This document shows, piece after piece, positions 61,192 to 64,000 of a stretch of 64,000 nt of DNA. The stretch covers positions 868,001 through 932,000 of the forward strand of contig NZ_CP130720.1 of assembly GCF_035984415.1 (NCBI RefSeq), written 5' to 3'. The stretch is from Streptomyces sp. NBC_01296. Its GTDB lineage: Bacteria > Actinomycetota > Actinomycetes > Streptomycetales > Streptomycetaceae. The notes under the pieces are model-generated. The model did no database searches and was not told where the DNA came from. It saw only the letters and a program-made list of their open reading frames with translations. Position numbers and translations under genes: made by a program. Within the stretch, counting starts at the first letter, position 1, and every line of letters begins with the position of its first letter.

Positions 61192-62264
61192 CGGCGACCT
61201 CCCCCGCCCCGACCACCCCCGCCGCCCCGCAGCAGGGTTCCGCCCCCGACGAGCGGCTCGCCCGGCGCGGCCCGCTGGGCCGGTTGCTGCTGCGGCCCGA
61301 ACTCGGCGCCCTCCTCGGCGCGTTGCTCGTCTTCACCTTCTTCTCCGCGGTCACCGGCCAGTTCCTCAGCCCGCTGGGCGCGGCGACCTGGCTCGACGAC
61401 TCGGCGACGCTCGGCATCGTCGCGGTGGCCGTCGCACTGCTCATGATCGGCGGCGAGTTCGACCTCTCGGCCGGTGTGATGACGGCTTCGACCGCCCTGG
61501 TGACCGCGCTGCTCTCCGTCGAGCTCGGCTGGAACGTCTGGCTCGCGCTCCTCGTCTCGCTGGCCTTCGCCCTCGGCGTGGGAGCCCTCAACGGCTGGCT
61601 CGTCATGCGCACCGGCCTGCCGAGCTTCATCGTCACCCTCGGCTCGTTCCTGGCCCTCCAGGGCCTCAATCTCGGCGTGACCCGCGCGGTGACGGGGACC
61701 GTGCAGGTCAGCGGTATGCGCAGCGCGCAGGGCTTCGAATCGGCAGGCTACGTGTTCGCCTCCACCGTCGACATCGGGGGCACGTCGTTCCAGATCTCGC
61801 TGGTGTGGTGGGTCGTGGCGACGGCACTCGCCTCGCTCGTACTGATGCGCACCCGCGGCGGAAACTGGATCTTCGCCGTGGGCGGCTCGGCACTGAGTGC
61901 CCGTCAGGTGGGCGTGCCCGTCGAGCGTACGAAGATCACGCTGTTCATGACCACGGCGGCCGCGGCCTGGCTCGTCGGCACCATCAACATCCTGCGGTTC
62001 ACCACCGTTCAGGCCAACCAGGGCGTCGGGCTGGAGTTCCAGTACATCATCGCCGCGGTCATCGGCGGCTGCCTGATGACCGGCGGGTACGGCTCGGCGG
62101 TCGGCGCCGCGATCGGCGCGCTCATCTTCGGCATGGCCCGCCAGGGCATCGTCTTCGCCCAGTGGAACAGCGACTGGTTCATGGCATTCCTCGGCGTGAT
62201 GCTGCTCTCCGCCGTCCTGGTGAACAACACGTTCCGGCGTCGGGCGGAAAGGGTACGGCGATGA
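61188..62264 (+). CDS. Sugar ABC importer permease
   Basis: A 358-residue RbsC-type permease with about 9-10 helices ([20 protein letters not shown], then [59 protein letters not shown]). It forms the channel between the binding protein and the ATPase. ATG 61188 overlaps the binding-protein stop and its own TGA overlaps the ATPase ATG, so the three genes are translationally coupled. Confidence 0.9.
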   Translation: MTATSPAPTTPAAPQQGSAPDERLARRGPLGRLLLRPELGALLGALLVFTFFSAVTGQFLSPLGAATWLDDSATLGIVAVAVALLMIGGEFDLSAGVMTASTALVTALLSVELGWNVWLALLVSLAFALGVGALNGWLVMRTGLPSFIVTLGSFLALQGLNLGVTRAVTGTVQVSGMRSAQGFESAGYVFASTVDIGGTSFQISLVWWVVATALASLVLMRTRGGNWIFAVGGSALSARQVGVPVERTKITLFMTTAAAAWLVGTINILRFTTVQANQGVGLEFQYIIAAVIGGCLMTGGYGSAVGAAIGALIFGMARQGIVFAQWNSDWFMAFLGVMLLSAVLVNNTFRRRAERVRR

Positions 62265-63073
62265 AGGACGCATCCCGGGCGGTACGCCCGCTGCTGGAGG
62301 CCAAGGGCATCGGCAAGTCGTACGGCTCCGTCATCGCCCTGCGCGACGTGAGCGCGGTCGTCAATCCCGGCCAGGTCACCTGCGTACTGGGCGACAACGG
62401 AGCCGGCAAGTCCACGCTGATCAAGATCCTGGCCGGTGCGCACCAGCACACCGGCGGCGAACTGCTCCTCGACGGGAAGCCGGTGCACTTCCCCTCACCG
62501 CGCGCGGCGCTCGACCGGGGTATCGCGACGGTGTTCCAGGACCTCTCGGTCGTGCCGCTGATGAGTGTGTGGCGCAACTTCTTCCTGGGCTCCGAGCCCG
62601 TACGCGGCTTCGGGCCGGTGCGCCTCCTCGACCGGAAGTACGGCCGGGAGACGGCCCGTACGGCACTGCGCGAGATGGGCATCGACCTGCGTGACGTCGA
62701 ACAGCCGGTCGGGACGCTGTCGGGCGGCGAGCGGCAGTGCGTCGCCATCGCCCGGGCGGTCCACTTCGGAGCCCGGGTGCTCATTCTGGACGAGCCGACC
62801 GCGGCGCTCGGCGTCAAGCAGGCCGGTGTGGTGCTGCGTTACGTGGCGCAGGCACGGGACCGGGGTCTCGGCGTGGTCCTGATCACGCACAACCCGCACC
62901 ACGCCTACCCGGTCGGCGACCGGTTCCTGCTCCTCAAGCGGGGCCGCAGCCTGGGCTGTTTCGAGAAGGCCGACATCTCGCTGGCCGAGCTGACCCGCCA
63001 GATGGCCGGCGGGGCCGAACTCGAGGCCCTGGAGCACGAGCTCCGCGCGCCCGCCCCGGCGCCCGCCGACTGA
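62261..63073 (+). CDS. Sugar ABC importer ATPase, single nucleotide-binding domain
   Basis: A 270-residue ATPase with Walker A ([16 protein letters not shown]), signature ([14 protein letters not shown]) and Walker B ([12 protein letters not shown]). Unlike RbsA-type proteins it carries one domain, as in FrcA-like fructose and some inositol systems, and probably works as a homodimer. The gene overlaps the permease by 4 bases and is followed 73 bases later by the dehydrogenase gene. Confidence 0.9.
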   Translation: MKDASRAVRPLLEAKGIGKSYGSVIALRDVSAVVNPGQVTCVLGDNGAGKSTLIKILAGAHQHTGGELLLDGKPVHFPSPRAALDRGIATVFQDLSVVPLMSVWRNFFLGSEPVRGFGPVRLLDRKYGRETARTALREMGIDLRDVEQPVGTLSGGERQCVAIARAVHFGARVLILDEPTAALGVKQAGVVLRYVAQARDRGLGVVLITHNPHHAYPVGDRFLLLKRGRSLGCFEKADISLAELTRQMAGGAELEALEHELRAPAPAPAD

Positions 63074-63146
63074 CGACAGTCCCGCTCCCTCCCTCCTCCC
63101 CTCCCCTGATCTCCGCTCCATCGAAGCTCCGTCGAAAGGCGACACC

Positions 63147-64000
63147 ATGCGCGTCGGTCTTCTGGGAACGGGCCGTATCGGCTCCTTCCACGCCAGAACA
63201 CTGGCCACCCACCCCGCGGTCACCGAGCTGCTCGTGGCCGACACCGATCCCGCCCGCGCGCACGACGCGGCGGACGGCCTCGCGGACGCCCCGGCATCCG
63301 TCGCCGCGCTCGACTCGGTCGAGGCCGTGCTGCGGGCAGGCGTCGACGCCGTGGTCATCGCGACCGCCACGGACGCCCATTCGGATCTGATCATCCGCGC
63401 CGCCCGGGCCGGGCTCCCCACCTACTGCGAGAAGCCGATCGCCACCGACGTCCCGGGCACGATCGCGGCGCTGCGCGAGGTGGAACGCTGCGGCACCGCC
63501 CTCCAGCTCGGCTTCCAGCGGCGCTTCGACGCCGGGTACGTCGCCGTCCGCGAGGCGGTCCGCAGCGGCGGCCTCGGCTTCGTGCACACCATCCGGGCCG
63601 TCACCGCCGACCCGGCCCCGCCCCCGGCCTCGTACGTCCCCACCTCCGGCGGGCTCTTCCGGGACTGCTGCGTCCACGACTTCGACATCGTCCGCTGGGT
63701 CACCGGCCGCGAGGTCGTCAGCGTCTTCGCCACCGGCTCCAACCTCGGCGAGCCGTTCTTCTCCGAGGCCGGTGACGTCGACACGGCCGCCGCGCTCCTG
63801 ACCCTCGACGACGGCACCCTGGTCAGCTGCAACGCCACGCGCTACAACGGTGCCGGGTACGACGTGCGCATGGAGGTCTCCGGCAGCCGGGGCACCCTGG
63901 TCGCCGGCCTCGACGCCCGGGCTCCCCTGACCTCGGCGGAACCCGAAGGCCCCAAGGCCCCCGCCGATCCCTGGCCCGATTTCCTCGCCCGCTTCCACGA
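63147..64000 (+). CDS. Gfo/Idh/MocA-family oxidoreductase, 3' truncated by window (inositol dehydrogenase-like)
   Basis: The first 284 residues of an NAD(P)-dependent sugar or polyol dehydrogenase. The N-terminal Rossmann motif is VGLLGTGRIGSFHARTLATH (residues 3-22), the conserved YCEKPIA carries the catalytic Lys, and LQLGFQRRFDAGY and GGLFRDCCVHDFDIVRW hold the substrate-binding and His residues of myo-inositol 2-dehydrogenases. Its position behind a sugar importer suggests it oxidises the imported sugar or inositol. ATG 63147 is preceded by AAAGG. The stop lies beyond the window. Confidence 0.85.
   Translation, partial: MRVGLLGTGRIGSFHARTLATHPAVTELLVADTDPARAHDAADGLADAPASVAALDSVEAVLRAGVDAVVIATATDAHSDLIIRAARAGLPTYCEKPIATDVPGTIAALREVERCGTALQLGFQRRFDAGYVAVREAVRSGGLGFVHTIRAVTADPAPPPASYVPTSGGLFRDCCVHDFDIVRWVTGREVVSVFATGSNLGEPFFSEAGDVDTAAALLTLDDGTLVSCNATRYNGAGYDVRMEVSGSRGTLVAGLDARAPLTSAEPEGPKAPADPWPDFLARFH

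Noticed and set aside
1..64000. CRISPR arrays, insertion sequences, rRNA genes or an origin
   Set aside because: No regular short repeats, transposase, rRNA or DnaA-box cluster was seen.

Overview
The window is typical Streptomyces chromosome. G+C and third-position G/C are very high, there are ATG, GTG and TTG starts behind GGAGG-like ribosome sites, ATGA/GTGA overlaps are common, and only three in-frame TTA (bldA-type) codons were seen. The content is accessory: terpenes, P450s, sugar ABC importers, phosphatase regulators and a decayed gene. The 2-methylisoborneol (2-MIB) operon matches one known from the arm of the S. coelicolor chromosome, so a chromosomal arm is likely. No insertion sequence, CRISPR array, rRNA or prophage was seen.

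Layout. 1-435: end of an HAD acid phosphatase. 674-1887: a metE pseudogene with several lesions. 1987-5630 (-): ferredoxin, ferredoxin reductase and P450 in tandem, plus a membrane protein. 5770-8117 (-): an ECF-like sigma factor coupled to an IclR-type regulator with a long N-terminal extension and a TTA codon. 8463-11233 (-): a small P-loop kinase and a PAS-GAF-SpoIIE phosphatase. 11353-16674: a lipid-type set of ACP, acyltransferase, FabH-like ketosynthase, divergent P450 and lipase. 17099-19547: a dienelactone hydrolase, a kinase-fold phosphotransferase and a small unknown protein. 20233-25729: a class I terpene synthase, a P450 with a TTA codon and an LAL-type regulator.

25763-28267 (-) is a Ser/Thr kinase fused to an MFS transporter. 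It is separated by two perfect palindromes from a divergent xanthine-dehydrogenase-type operon (28459-33817). 33810-37629 holds a DUF2993 protein and an MMPL exporter, divergent from a TetR gene with twin operators between them. 37691-41387 (-) is the 2-MIB operon: family 2B encapsulin shell with a cyclic-nucleotide domain, 2-MIB synthase and GPP methyltransferase. 41644-46776 has two more SpoIIE phosphatases and a cyclase-family hydrolase. 46946-50794 is a ribose-type ABC importer.

From 50844 there is an odd tRNA-Trp, a SLATT-like membrane protein, a lysine-rich membrane protein, a secreted NLP-family protein and a CAP protein. 54758-59055 holds an amino-acid permease, divergent from an aldolase/TetR/hydrolase operon with a two-site operator. 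59176-64000 is a GntR-controlled sugar or inositol uptake operon ending in a Gfo/Idh/MocA dehydrogenase cut by the window edge.

All assignments come from reading motifs by eye; no database search was run.
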